A stretch of DNA of 64,000 nucleotides from Rhodoferax ferrireducens T118 (GCF_000013605.1 NC_007908.1:4154001-4218000), one strand, 5' to 3'; positions 45,703 to 54,672 are shown, numbered from the stretch's first letter. Notes: generated by a model from the sequence alone, not told the origin. A program made the numbers and translations.

Positions 45703-47616
45703 ATGTCCCTCATCAAACAACTCTGGATTGCCATCGCCTTGGTCATGACGCTTGCCTTTGGCGGCAGCATGGTCGTCAGCGTTTTGTCGGCTCGCCATTA
45801 CCTGGAGCAGCAGTTGCAGGTCAAAAACATCGACAACGCCAATGCGCTGGCCTTGTCGTTGTCGCAACTGCCTAAGGATCCGGTGATGATCGAGTTGCAG
45901 GTGGCCGCACAGTTTGATGCCGGGCATTACAGCGTCATCCGCATCACCTCCCCGACGGGCAAAACCCTGGTGGAGCGCGTGTTTTCGGGGGCGCTCACGG
46001 GCGTGCCACACTGGTTCATCGCCCTGACTCCCATCAACGCCGCACCCGGTCAAGCCCTGGTTCAGGATGGCTGGAACCAATACGGCACGCTGACACTTGA
46101 AAGCCAGGAGCAATACGCCTACCAAAGCCTGTGGGACGGCACCCTGAAGTTGCTGCTGTGGTTTGTGCTGGGCGGGCTGGTCACAGGGGCGGTCGGCACC
46201 CTGCTCATCCGCATCATCACCCGGCCGCTGGGCGAGGTGGTGGCCCAGGCCCAGGCCATTGCCGAGCGCCGTTTCCTGAGCATTGCCGAACCGCGCACGC
46301 CCGAGTTGAGCAGCGTGGTGCGGGCCATGAACAGCATGGTGGAGCGGCTCAAGGCCATGTTCAGCGAAGAGGCGGCTCGCCTCGAAACCTTGCGTCAAAA
46401 AGTTAACCTCGACGCGCTGTCTGGCTTGTCGGGTCGCGATCATTTTTTATCCCAAATGCGCGAGTTGGTGACCGGCGAATCCTTCGGTGCCGAAGGCTCG
46501 CTGGTCATGGTGCGCCTGACCAGCTTGAACACGCTCAACGCCCGGCTGGGTCACCAGCGGGCCGACGCCCTGCTCAAGCAGTTGGGCCGCGTACTCCAGG
46601 ACAGTTGCCAGGATAGGCTCGGCCAACAGGCTGGACGCCTCAAGGGCGGCGAGTTTGCCGTGGTTTACCCCACCACCGCCTCACCCGGGGAGGCCGGCGC
46701 CGATTTGCACCAGCGCCTGACCCAAAACTGGTTGCCCGACTGGGTGGCCGACGTGCCCGACCTGTTCCAGGTCGGCGCCGTGCCCTACCACCGCGATCAA
46801 GACGTTGGCGATCTGCTCAGCCGTGCCGACGAAGCACTCGCCCGCGCCGAAGCCCAGGGTTCGAACAGCTGCTACGCCGGCGAGGCCGACAGTGGCAGCA
46901 CGGCACGGCCCGCCGAGCAATGGCGCAACCTGTTGACCGACGCCGTCGCCGGCGGCAAGCTGCGGCTGGCTTTCTACCGTGTGGTCGGCAGCGCCAACCA
47001 GGCCGCCATCCACCAGGAGGGCGTGATTCGCCTGCAGCTCGACACGGCCGGCGCATTGTTACCCGCAGGTGACTTCATGCCCATGGCCGCGCACCTCAAT
47101 CTCACGGCGCCCATTGACCTGCAAGTTGTCAAGCTCGCCATTGAATACCTGCGCACCACGCCGGGCGACATCGCGATCAACCTGTCGGCCGAAACCATTG
47201 TCGACTTCAATTTTCGCCGCGAACTGGCACTGCTGTTACAGGCCAACCCCGACATGTGCAAACGCCTGCTGTTTGAGGTGCCCGAGTACGGCGTGTTCAA
47301 ACAGTTCGATGCCTTTCGCGACCTGGTGCACGCCGTCAAACCGCTGGGCTGCCGCGTCGGCATCGAGTACTTCGGCCAGCGCTTTGCCGAAGGCGACAAG
47401 CTGGCCGACCTGGGCCTGGACTACATCAAGGTCCACCCCAGCTACGTGCATGGCATCGCCAACAACCCGGGCAACCAGGAGTTTCTTAAAGGCCTGTGCA
47501 GCGTGGCGCGCAACTTTGGCATCGTCGTCATCGCGCTCGGCGTCGAATCCGAGGCCGACCTGCCCCTGCTGGCCTCGCTCGGCTTTGACGGCATGACGGG
47601 GCCGGGGGTCAAATGA
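45703..47616 (+). CDS. lapD: LapD-type c-di-GMP receptor
   Basis: 637 residues: membrane helix (about 7-28), periplasmic LapD/MoxY domain with the VQDGWNQYGTL Trp124 at the place where LapD contacts LapG, second helix (about 144-167), HAMP, GGDEF and EAL domains. Both catalytic motifs are degenerate: the GGDEF signature is LKGGEFAVVYP and the EAL tripeptide is replaced by EGV (HQEGVIRLQL). It should therefore bind, not make or break, c-di-GMP, and control LapG across the inner membrane. The stop overlaps the next start (ATGA). Confidence 0.93.
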   Translation: MSLIKQLWIAIALVMTLAFGGSMVVSVLSARHYLEQQLQVKNIDNANALALSLSQLPKDPVMIELQVAAQFDAGHYSVIRITSPTGKTLVERVFSGALTGVPHWFIALTPINAAPGQALVQDGWNQYGTLTLESQEQYAYQSLWDGTLKLLLWFVLGGLVTGAVGTLLIRIITRPLGEVVAQAQAIAERRFLSIAEPRTPELSSVVRAMNSMVERLKAMFSEEAARLETLRQKVNLDALSGLSGRDHFLSQMRELVTGESFGAEGSLVMVRLTSLNTLNARLGHQRADALLKQLGRVLQDSCQDRLGQQAGRLKGGEFAVVYPTTASPGEAGADLHQRLTQNWLPDWVADVPDLFQVGAVPYHRDQDVGDLLSRADEALARAEAQGSNSCYAGEADSGSTARPAEQWRNLLTDAVAGGKLRLAFYRVVGSANQAAIHQEGVIRLQLDTAGALLPAGDFMPMAAHLNLTAPIDLQVVKLAIEYLRTTPGDIAINLSAETIVDFNFRRELALLLQANPDMCKRLLFEVPEYGVFKQFDAFRDLVHAVKPLGCRVGIEYFGQRFAEGDKLADLGLDYIKVHPSYVHGIANNPGNQEFLKGLCSVARNFGIVVIALGVESEADLPLLASLGFDGMTGPGVK

Positions 47617-48593
47617 CCGCACCGCGCACGCCTGCAGGGGTCCGATGGACTGCGACCCTGCTCTGGCTGGCCTGCGCGCATACGGGCACAGCACTGGCCC
47701 AAGCCAGCGCACCGGCACTCGACTCGGCGGCCATCGTAGACGACACGCCGCCCGTACTGCGCAAGCTGCTGCAACAGGCCAGCGCACCGGAGTCCGCCAC
47801 CGACACACCTGAAGGCGCCTGGCAAGCCGCCGTGCTGTATTGCCAGAGCGCGCGCTGGGGCAGCGTCGAGGCGCAATACCGGCTCGGCATGCTCTACGCC
47901 TTTGGCCAGGGCGTCCCCGAAAACCGGGCCTTTGCCGCCGCCCCGTTCTCGCTGGCCGCGTCTCTGGGCCACGCCCAGGCCCACCAGATGCTCGACACCA
48001 TTGGGTTGACCTCGTCGGAACTACCGGCCTGCGTGAACCAGGAACAGCTGCCAGAAAAAGCACCGCCCAGCCTCTTCAGCGGCCTGCCGCCCGACTTGGC
48101 GGGCGGCAGCCGTCTGTCCATTGAACAGTTTCTACTGTCCCTGCCGCCGCACAAGCGCTGGCTCATCCCGCTGACCACCACCTTAAGCGCGTGGTATGCA
48201 CTTGACCCGCGACTGGTGCTGTCGGTCATTGCCGTGGAATCCAACTTCAATACAAGTGCCCAGTCGCCCAAAGCCGCCATGGGCCTGATGCAGCTTATTC
48301 CCGACACCGCCATACGCTTCAATGTGCGCAACGCCTTTGACGCCACCCAAAACCTGCGCGGCGGCATGCGCTACCTGCGCTGGCTGCTGTCGTACTACCG
48401 CGGCGACATCGCCTATGCCGCGGCCGCCTACAACGCCGGCGAAGGCCGCGTGGACCGCTACCGGGGCGTGCCCCCGTTCCCTGAAACCCGCGCCTATGTG
48501 CGCCGGGTCATTGGCCTGTACGGCAGCGCGCGCCACGGCTTTGACGAAAACCTGGCCGCGGCTTCACCCTGGCTGGTGGCCGGGGGGCGATGA
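47613..48593 (+). CDS. Sel1-repeat lytic transglycosylase
   Basis: 326 residues with an N-terminal signal peptide (LLWLACAHTGTALAQAS). A Sel1-type repeat (WGSVEAQYRLGMLYAFGQGV then PENRAFAAAPFSLAASLGHA) is followed by an SLT family 1 catalytic domain: LSVIAVESNFNTSAQSPKAA with the catalytic Glu, MGLMQLIPDTAIRF and AAAAYNAGEGRVDRY. It cleaves peptidoglycan glycan strands. Its start overlaps the lapD stop, so lapG, lapD and this gene form one operon; local cell-wall remodelling for the secretion apparatus or for the OmpA-anchored channel is a plausible role. Confidence 0.88.
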   Translation: MTAPRTPAGVRWTATLLWLACAHTGTALAQASAPALDSAAIVDDTPPVLRKLLQQASAPESATDTPEGAWQAAVLYCQSARWGSVEAQYRLGMLYAFGQGVPENRAFAAAPFSLAASLGHAQAHQMLDTIGLTSSELPACVNQEQLPEKAPPSLFSGLPPDLAGGSRLSIEQFLLSLPPHKRWLIPLTTTLSAWYALDPRLVLSVIAVESNFNTSAQSPKAAMGLMQLIPDTAIRFNVRNAFDATQNLRGGMRYLRWLLSYYRGDIAYAAAAYNAGEGRVDRYRGVPPFPETRAYVRRVIGLYGSARHGFDENLAAASPWLVAGGR

Positions 48594-48621
48594 GGTCGCT
48601 CGCTGGCGCTCCCGTAAAGTG

Positions 48622-51600
48622 TTAGACGTCGGTCTTGAGTTGTCCGTTTACGAGCATTTTCGCGACGATGTCATCACTAGTTGCGCCGCCGGTCAACCCG
48701 AGCCCGGTTGCCAATTCCGACATGCTCATATTGTCGAATTTGATGGTTTGATCGGCAGCAAAAGCCGCACCATCGCTAGTGCCGTTGTGATCGATTGACA
48801 AGACCGCTTTGCCACTCGCGTCATTCGCGAAATGCAGGAATTGAGCCAAGTTACCTGACACCCCGCTGCCGTCGTGCTCGCCTACCAGCAAGTCTTTCAG
48901 ATCGAGAACGTCGCCACCAACACCTGGCGTGAAGTCCATGATGTGATCAGCGGCGGGAGATGCGGCCGTTCCTTGATCACCGAAACTCCACTTGAACGTA
49001 TCCGAGCCTAAACCGCCAATCAAAACGTCATGACCAGCGCCGCCAATTAGTAAGTCGTTGCCATCACCGCCACTGAGCATGTCATTGCCATCACCACCGT
49101 TGAGCTTGTCATCGCCAGCATGGCCATATAGCACGTCATCACCAGCATTTCCCTGCATCGTATCGTTACCGGTTGTGCCGCTGTGGCTATCGTTGCCGGA
49201 TGTGCCGTCAAAGCTGGCATTAGGCGTGCTGCCGGATGCCGCCGACGCCACTGCCAGCGTGCTACTGGAGAAGTCTCCGTCCGCATCGCTCATGGTGTAG
49301 CTGAAGGTCTGCGTGTGGTTGTCGGTGGTTCGCAGCGTGTCGAGTGAGCTCAGCACAATACCTTGTGAATTGCCAGTCCACTCAATACGCAGGTAGGTAA
49401 AGGGCGTCTCGGAATCGATTTGGAGGGCATACTCGGAGCCACTAGAGGTGGCCGTTGCGCCATCGAAGGTGCCGCCCGCCAGGTGGTTGCCGCTGGCATC
49501 GTAAGCCTCCCATTTGGCCAGAGATGGCGACTGACCGGCATTCAACTGCGCGATACCGACGGTCGCGCTTGTGGTTGTTTCAAGCAGCTTGACGATCAAC
49601 TGCTCGCCAGAGCCCAAGGTGCTGCCCTGGCCTTGCACACCAATGCCGGGCTTGGCACCCGAGTTGACGTAGGCAGCGAGGTCCTGCTGGGTAGTCGTCA
49701 ACGCGCCGATATTCAGGGTCGTGGTGCTGCCACTGACGTTCTGTCTCCAGGCCGTGCTAGATTGATTAAAACCGTACAAGTCGGTGGAATCCTCCCAAGT
49801 GGCAAGACTGCTGCCAGTAATCACCTTGGTTTGTGGAATGCTCGAATAAAAAATGTAAGCGCCATCGGAATTGACCATCAGCCTGCCGTCCGGGGTGACG
49901 AACGAGGTATGTCCACCAGCGGCGATCGTATTGGTCGTTCCGTTGTAGGTGACACTGGTCACTGACAAAGGTCCATCGACGCCGCTGTCATTGACCAGCA
50001 GGTTGCCCGTTAATAAGCCATTGAAGACGACGGTAGCGTTGTCGGCACTGGCTATCGGACTGGTGTCGCCGAGTGAGACCGTCACTGTCGTCCAGTCCGA
50101 AACGGCAGACCCATCCGTGCTGCGGTACACGAAGCTATCACTGACCGGCGTATTTTCCGAATCGTGTTGCACCACCGGCGCGATGTAGCGAAATGCACCG
50201 TCGCTGTTCATCACTACAATGCCGCCAAGCGCGGTAGTGATCATATTGCTGCCATTGGCACTGACCACGGTGTTACTGGCAGACGCGGATGATGCGAACT
50301 GCGCGACCGTAATAGAAGGACTATCAATATCTTGATCGTTGGCTAATACATTACCCAAGGTCGTGCTGATACTCCCTTCAATTGTGCTGTAGGCATCGGC
50401 ATTGCCAATCGGCGCGTCGTTGACCAGCGTCACCACCGGTGTGTCGCTGCCCGTGCCGCTCAGCGTGGCGTCGCTCACCGTCAGTTCAATCGCCGGCAGC
50501 GCCCCGCCTGCGTTGACCTGCGCCGCACCCGCGGCCGTCAGCACCACTTGCCCGCCCGCCAGGGCGTAGTAGCCCGCCGCGTTGCTGCCCGCGCTGAAGT
50601 CCACCTTCAGCGTGTCGCCTTCTTCGTCCGCCGTGGCGTACGTCGCCGCGACCGCTCCTGTCTTGGCCGCGTTTTCCGTGAAGTCTTGCGCCACCACCGT
50701 GATGCTCGGCGCGTCGTTGACCAGCGTCACCACCGGTGTGTCGCTGCCCGTGCCGCTCAGCGTGGCGTCGCTCACCGTCAGTTCAATCGCCGGCAGCGCC
50801 CCGCCTGCGTTGACCTGCGCCGCACCCGCGGCCGTCAGCACCACTTGCCCGCCCGCCAGGGCGTAGTAGCCCGCCGCGTTGCTGCCCGCGCTGAAGTCCA
50901 CCTTCAGCGTGTCGCCTTCTTCGTCCGCCGTGGCGTACGTCGCCGCGACCGCTCCTGTCTTGGCCGCGTTTTCCGTGAAGTCTTGCGCCACCACCGTGAT
51001 GCTCGGCGCGTCGTTGACCAGCGTCACCACCGGTGTGTCGCTGCCCGTGCCGCTCAGCGTGGCGTCGCTCACCGTCAGTTCAATCGCCGGCAGCGCCCCG
51101 CCTGCGTTGACCTGCGCCGCACCCGCGGCCGTCAGCACCACTTGCCCGCCCGCCAGGGCGTAGTAGCCCGCCGCGTTGCTGCCCGCGCTGAAGTCCACCT
51201 TCAGCGTGTCGCCTTCTTCGTCCGCCGTGGCGTACGTCGCCGCGACCGCTCCTGTCTTGGCCGCGTTTTCCGTGAAGTCTTGCGCCACCACCGTGATGCT
51301 CGGCGCGTCGTTGACCAGCGTCACCACCGGTGTGTCGCTGCCCGTGCCGCTCAGCGTGGCGTCGCTCACCGTCAGTTCAATCGCCGGCAGCGCCCCGCCT
51401 GCGTTGACCTGCGCCGCACCCGCGGCCGTCAGCACCACTTGCCCGCCCGCCAGGGCGTAGTAGCCCGCCGCGTTGCTGCCCGCGCTGAAGTCCACCTTCA
51501 GCGTGTCGCCTTCTTCGTCCGCCGTGGCGTACGTCGCCGCGACCGCTCCTGTCTTGGCCGCGTTTTCCGTGAAGTCTTGCGCCACCACCGTGATGCTCGG

Positions 51601-52122
51601 CGCGTCGTTGACTGCCGACAGTGTTGCAGGTGCAATGTCAGCCTGCACCGGCAAATTGGAAGGCACGTCAGATGCCGTAAAGCTGAAGTCGTAAGACTGC
51701 GAGTCAACGCCCTCCGTAACACGCAGCAGTTGCACAAACGTGCTGCCGCCGTCAGCACCACCGCCGACTCCCAAACCGGCCGCAGTCGCCTCAAGTTCTG
51801 TGCTCAGGTCGGTGCCGCGCTCCAGCGCCTGAATGACAGTATCGGCAGTGGCACCTAGAGTGACTATGGCGCTGTCTTGAGCGGTAGGACGTTGATCGGA
51901 CTCGATCACGTTTTCGTCCAGGCGCACGGTTTGTTCGGGGGCAACGGCCAGCAGGCGGCCGTCTTCCATCACGAATTCGACACGGGCATCACCTATGGTG
52001 CGCACAGTTTCGCCATTTTCCAAATTGTCGCCCGCCTTGAGGGTGCGGCTGATGCCCTGGGCATTTACCGCATAAACAGTGCCGTTTCCGGTGATGGCAG
52101 CGACAGTGGCGAATTGGGCCAT
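48622..52122 (-). CDS. LapA-like RTX adhesin with LapG cleavage site
   Basis: 1166 residues from ATG 52122 (GGAG upstream). The N-terminal retention-type module (AAITGNGTVYAVNAQGISRT, VEFVMEDGRLLAVAPEQTVR) ends with TELEATAAGLGVGGG, a TAAG LapG site at residues 113-116. Residues about 175-571 are four near-identical 99-residue Ig/cadherin-like repeats, each starting VNDAPSITVVAQDFTENAAK. A VCBS-like domain and a beta-rich domain follow, then RTX nonapeptides (about 975-1040; GNAGDDVLYGHAGDDKLNGG) and a type I secretion end. It is small for the family, whose members often exceed several thousand residues. Secretion by the LapBC genes at 53-57 kb and release by LapG are expected. Confidence 0.92.
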   Translation of the reverse strand: MAQFATVAAITGNGTVYAVNAQGISRTLKAGDNLENGETVRTIGDARVEFVMEDGRLLAVAPEQTVRLDENVIESDQRPTAQDSAIVTLGATADTVIQALERGTDLSTELEATAAGLGVGGGADGGSTFVQLLRVTEGVDSQSYDFSFTASDVPSNLPVQADIAPATLSAVNDAPSITVVAQDFTENAAKTGAVAATYATADEEGDTLKVDFSAGSNAAGYYALAGGQVVLTAAGAAQVNAGGALPAIELTVSDATLSGTGSDTPVVTLVNDAPSITVVAQDFTENAAKTGAVAATYATADEEGDTLKVDFSAGSNAAGYYALAGGQVVLTAAGAAQVNAGGALPAIELTVSDATLSGTGSDTPVVTLVNDAPSITVVAQDFTENAAKTGAVAATYATADEEGDTLKVDFSAGSNAAGYYALAGGQVVLTAAGAAQVNAGGALPAIELTVSDATLSGTGSDTPVVTLVNDAPSITVVAQDFTENAAKTGAVAATYATADEEGDTLKVDFSAGSNAAGYYALAGGQVVLTAAGAAQVNAGGALPAIELTVSDATLSGTGSDTPVVTLVNDAPIGNADAYSTIEGSISTTLGNVLANDQDIDSPSITVAQFASSASASNTVVSANGSNMITTALGGIVVMNSDGAFRYIAPVVQHDSENTPVSDSFVYRSTDGSAVSDWTTVTVSLGDTSPIASADNATVVFNGLLTGNLLVNDSGVDGPLSVTSVTYNGTTNTIAAGGHTSFVTPDGRLMVNSDGAYIFYSSIPQTKVITGSSLATWEDSTDLYGFNQSSTAWRQNVSGSTTTLNIGALTTTQQDLAAYVNSGAKPGIGVQGQGSTLGSGEQLIVKLLETTTSATVGIAQLNAGQSPSLAKWEAYDASGNHLAGGTFDGATATSSGSEYALQIDSETPFTYLRIEWTGNSQGIVLSSLDTLRTTDNHTQTFSYTMSDADGDFSSSTLAVASAASGSTPNASFDGTSGNDSHSGTTGNDTMQGNAGDDVLYGHAGDDKLNGGDGNDMLSGGDGNDLLIGGAGHDVLIGGLGSDTFKWSFGDQGTAASPAADHIMDFTPGVGGDVLDLKDLLVGEHDGSGVSGNLAQFLHFANDASGKAVLSIDHNGTSDGAAFAADQTIKFDNMSMSELATGLGLTGGATSDDIVAKMLVNGQLKTDV
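50411..51598. repeat. Four tandem 297-bp repeats within the adhesin gene
   Basis: Units start at 50411, 50708, 51005 and 51302, exactly 297 bp apart, each beginning GGCGCGTCGTTGACCAGCGT on the plus strand; a 14-base stub follows at 51599. The units translate identically on both strands in several frames, so they are identical or nearly so at DNA level. Each encodes one 99-residue domain in frame, so copy-number change keeps the gene intact. Confidence 0.95.
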
Positions 52123-52176
52123 GATGATCTCCAGTGAAGAAATTGGGGCTGAGTTTGTGCACTCGTGGTAATAACA

Positions 52177-52189
52177 GTAACAATTTGTA
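52177..52189 (-). promoter_or_regulatory. ATTGTTAC motif upstream of the adhesin gene
   Basis: GTAACAATTTGTA (minus strand: TACAAATTGTTAC), 55 bp upstream of the adhesin ATG in an AT-rich stretch. Shares ATTGTTAC with the promoters at 44.9 and 56.9 kb. Confidence 0.4.
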
Positions 52190-52256
52190 TATTAGGACGG
52201 TCAAGGCTGACGGCCTATTGGACTTAGGTACAAATTTGAAACTTTGGCCTCGCATT

Positions 52257-52279
52257 AAAAAAGGCCCATGTGGGCCTTA
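52257..52279 (-). terminator. Intrinsic terminator of the T1SS operon
   Basis: Stem AAGGCCC, loop ATGT, GGGCCTT (52261-52278) with an A-run at 52257-52262 that gives a T-run on the minus strand. It lies about 70 bases past the 73-residue gene and just before the adhesin promoter, so the adhesin is transcribed separately. Confidence 0.85.
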
Positions 52280-52346
52280 ATTGAGGGGTGCATCAATGAG
52301 TATTTGGCTCAGGGCGGCAACCGCGGCCTGATGCACGTAACCGCGC

Positions 52347-52568
52347 TTAAAGCAGGTCGTTTTCGCCGTTCATCGGCAGCAGTTGCAGGCGGTTGGCGAG
52401 GCTGGCGCGGGTTTCGCGTCTTTCGAGCAGCTTGGATTGGGCCGCATCAGGCAGGTCGGTGAACTGAATGACGCCCCGGGTAATAAGCACGTCAATCAAG
52501 TCTTCTAAAACGCGGGCCAGCCCGGTGTCGGTCTGGCTCAGGGCGTTGGCCTGGTCGGGAATGGTCAT
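52347..52568 (-). CDS. Uncharacterised 73-residue protein of the adhesin locus
   Basis: The ATG at 52568 overlaps the LuxR-type gene stop as ATGA, so it is translationally coupled to the T1SS operon. The product is soluble and largely helical: LARVLEDLIDVLITRGVIQF, then TDLPDAAQSKLLERRETRAS and LANRLQLLPM. No known domain, signal or metal motif is recognised. It is the last gene before the operon terminator and next to the adhesin gene. Coupling and position make it a real gene; function unknown, possibly a secretion accessory factor. Confidence 0.7.
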   Translation of the reverse strand: MTIPDQANALSQTDTGLARVLEDLIDVLITRGVIQFTDLPDAAQSKLLERRETRASLANRLQLLPMNGENDLL

Positions 52569-53260
52569 GGCGCGGGCTCCATTGGGGATGTTGGCACAGG
52601 TTCAACGGCGGCTGACAGGCGCAGCACCAGCTGCAGACGATCACGCACGCCAAGTTTTTCAAACACGGCGCCCAGATGGGCTTTGACGGTGCGCTCTGAA
52701 ATAAACATAAGGGAGGCAACTTCCTTGTTGGAGCGCCCCGCCGATACTGAACGCGCCACTTGTGCCTCGCGTGCTGACAGAGTGGACCATGCGTTAGTAC
52801 TGGATGAGGCTGTAACAGGCACCTGCGCTTTTGCAGCTGCCGGGCGGCTCGCCAGCGCTACATTGGTCGAGCCCACCAGGCGCTGCAGCAGGTCTGGCCC
52901 CACCCACAGGCCACCATGTTCGATGACCAGCGCGACTTCCTGCAGCAACGCGGGCACGCCGTAAGCATGGGTGTAACCACGCGCGCCCTCGTTGAGGGCA
53001 CGCAGACCTTCATCTGATTCGGGCATGCTGGACAGCAGCACCACGCGGGCGTCAGGCTGGGTCTGCAAAATCTGACGCAGATTACGCGCCCATTGCACAT
53101 CGGCATTGCTCAACCAGACCAGGCACTGCGCTGCAGGCGGAGAGGGCAGGCGCGTCTGCATGACAGTGGCGTCGAGCGCCTGAACATCCGGAAACGCCTC
53201 GCGCAGGCGCCCTGGCAGGGGTGCGACCGGGCTGGAGAGAAAGAGGTGTTGGGTGCTCAT
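52565..53260 (-). CDS. LuxR-family regulator with pseudo-receiver domain
   Basis: 231 residues. The C-terminal LuxR HTH is clear: WSTLSAREAQVARSVSAGRS, then NKEVASLMFISERTVKAHLG and AVFEKLGVRDRLQLVLRL. The N-terminal half follows a receiver layout (VVLLSSMPESDEGLRALNEG, then ARGYTHAYGVPALLQEVALV), but the phospho-acceptor Asp region reads CLVWLSNAD and the conserved Lys is His, so phosphorylation is unlikely. Its start overlaps the HlyD-type gene stop (ATGA), so it belongs to the T1SS operon and likely controls the locus. Confidence 0.88.
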   Translation of the reverse strand: MSTQHLFLSSPVAPLPGRLREAFPDVQALDATVMQTRLPSPPAAQCLVWLSNADVQWARNLRQILQTQPDARVVLLSSMPESDEGLRALNEGARGYTHAYGVPALLQEVALVIEHGGLWVGPDLLQRLVGSTNVALASRPAAAKAQVPVTASSSTNAWSTLSAREAQVARSVSAGRSNKEVASLMFISERTVKAHLGAVFEKLGVRDRLQLVLRLSAAVEPVPTSPMEPAP

Positions 53261-54672
53261 CGTTCTGTCATGGCGTTGGCTTTGGCACGCAACACGGGTT
53301 TGAGCAGATAAGACAGCACGGTTTTTTTACCAGTGAGGATGTCCACTTGGGCCACCATACCAGGAATGACGGGCAGACTGGGGCCCAGGCTGGATTTGCG
53401 TGTACGTACCCGTACGTGGTAGAAGGCGTTGCCTTTTTCGTCGAGCACCGAGTCGGCGCCGATATTGACTACATCGGCCGTCAGCCCTCCATAAATGGAG
53501 AAGTCATAGGCGCTGAACTTGACCGTGGCTTCTTGCTCCGGGCGCAGGAAGCCGATGTCCTTGGGGGTAATTTGCACTTCCAGAATCAGCGTGTCGTCCA
53601 GCGGCACCACCTCCACCACCTCCTTGCCGGGTTGCACGACCGCACCAACAGTGTTGACCAGCAGGCGCTTGACGGTACCGCGCACGGGGGATTTGATGTC
53701 GGCGTGCTTGACCTTGTCTTGCAGGGCCAGCCCGCCTTGGGACAGGCTGGCAAGCTTGCTCATGGCGTCGGAGAGCTCGGCACTCATCTGGTTGCGGCTG
53801 GTGAGTTGCACTTCTTCAATTTTGCGGGTCGCCTCCAGAATGGACGACTGCACGCGCGAGATCTGTGCGGTGGCCTGCTCGCTGTCGCCGCGCAGGCCGG
53901 CGACTTGGCGTTCCAGACGGAGCACCTCAACCTCGGAGACGGCCCCGGTCGCAATCATGGGACGCGTGGCGTTGATCTCTTTGGTCATCAGCTCCAGGCT
54001 TCGAACAGCCTGGTCGCGGCGGGCGCGGACTTCATTCAACTCCTGCTGACGCTGGACCAGCTGGTTTTGGGAAATGAAGGTCTGGGCATTGATCTCGGCC
54101 CGACGCGACTCGTACAGTCGCATTTCCTGCGCAACAACGTCGGGGGCATCTCGCATCAGCTCCGCGGGCGGATTGAAGGCGGTGCCACGCGTCAGTGCCT
54201 CAAGTCGCAGTACTTTGGCCTGCAGGGCGAGTTGGCCGACGCGACTCTCCAGCATATTGGAAACGAAGCGGGTGGGATCCACGCGCAGCATCAGTTGGCC
54301 GGCTTCGACGATCTGGCCCTCATGGACAAGCAGCGCCTCCACCACACCGCCATCCACGCTCTGAATAATTTGAACCTGGCTGGTTGGCACAACGCGGGCC
54401 TCCCCACGGGTGACTTCATCAATTTGGGCAAAAGCGGCCCAGATCACCATCACCAACAACGCCACGGCGGCCAGGCGCAGCAAGCGCTTGGCGCGCAAGG
54501 GCTCTTGCTGCAGGCGAGCCCAGTCGGCGTCACCCGCCCAGTCGAGCTGATCTGGCTCATCGACCGGCGTGAGCCGCTTGATCAAAGGGCCAAAAGTGGC
54601 CTCGCTGGCCCCCGCCGCGCGCTTGACCAGGGCACCGGTGCGTTCAAAGGCTTTTTCGTTGAACCAAGCCAT
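53257..54672 (-). CDS. lapC: T1SS membrane fusion protein (HlyD/LapC type)
   Basis: 471 residues. One membrane helix near residue 75 (LRLAAVALLVMVIWAAFAQI), then DEVTRGEARVVPTSQVQIIQ, a long periplasmic coiled coil (about 165-300) and a C-terminal HlyD domain (TPKDIGFLRPEQEATVKFSA; VIPGMVAQVDILTGKKTVLS). It bridges the ABC exporter to the outer-membrane channel. The start coincides with the end of the ABC gene and the stop overlaps the LuxR-type gene, so coupling is tight. Confidence 0.93.
   Translation of the reverse strand: MAWFNEKAFERTGALVKRAAGASEATFGPLIKRLTPVDEPDQLDWAGDADWARLQQEPLRAKRLLRLAAVALLVMVIWAAFAQIDEVTRGEARVVPTSQVQIIQSVDGGVVEALLVHEGQIVEAGQLMLRVDPTRFVSNMLESRVGQLALQAKVLRLEALTRGTAFNPPAELMRDAPDVVAQEMRLYESRRAEINAQTFISQNQLVQRQQELNEVRARRDQAVRSLELMTKEINATRPMIATGAVSEVEVLRLERQVAGLRGDSEQATAQISRVQSSILEATRKIEEVQLTSRNQMSAELSDAMSKLASLSQGGLALQDKVKHADIKSPVRGTVKRLLVNTVGAVVQPGKEVVEVVPLDDTLILEVQITPKDIGFLRPEQEATVKFSAYDFSIYGGLTADVVNIGADSVLDEKGNAFYHVRVRTRKSSLGPSLPVIPGMVAQVDILTGKKTVLSYLLKPVLRAKANAMTER

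Noticed and set aside
50411..51598. Tandem repeat considered as a CRISPR array
   Set aside because: The unit is 297 bp with no spacer of unique sequence and encodes a protein domain; there are no cas genes.
50548..51858. Long open frame on the plus strand opposite the adhesin repeats, with repeated 94-residue frames in another register
   Set aside because: These are antisense by-products of the GC-rich 297-bp repeat, which lacks stops in several frames. No ribosome site or family motif is seen, and the minus-strand adhesin is certain.
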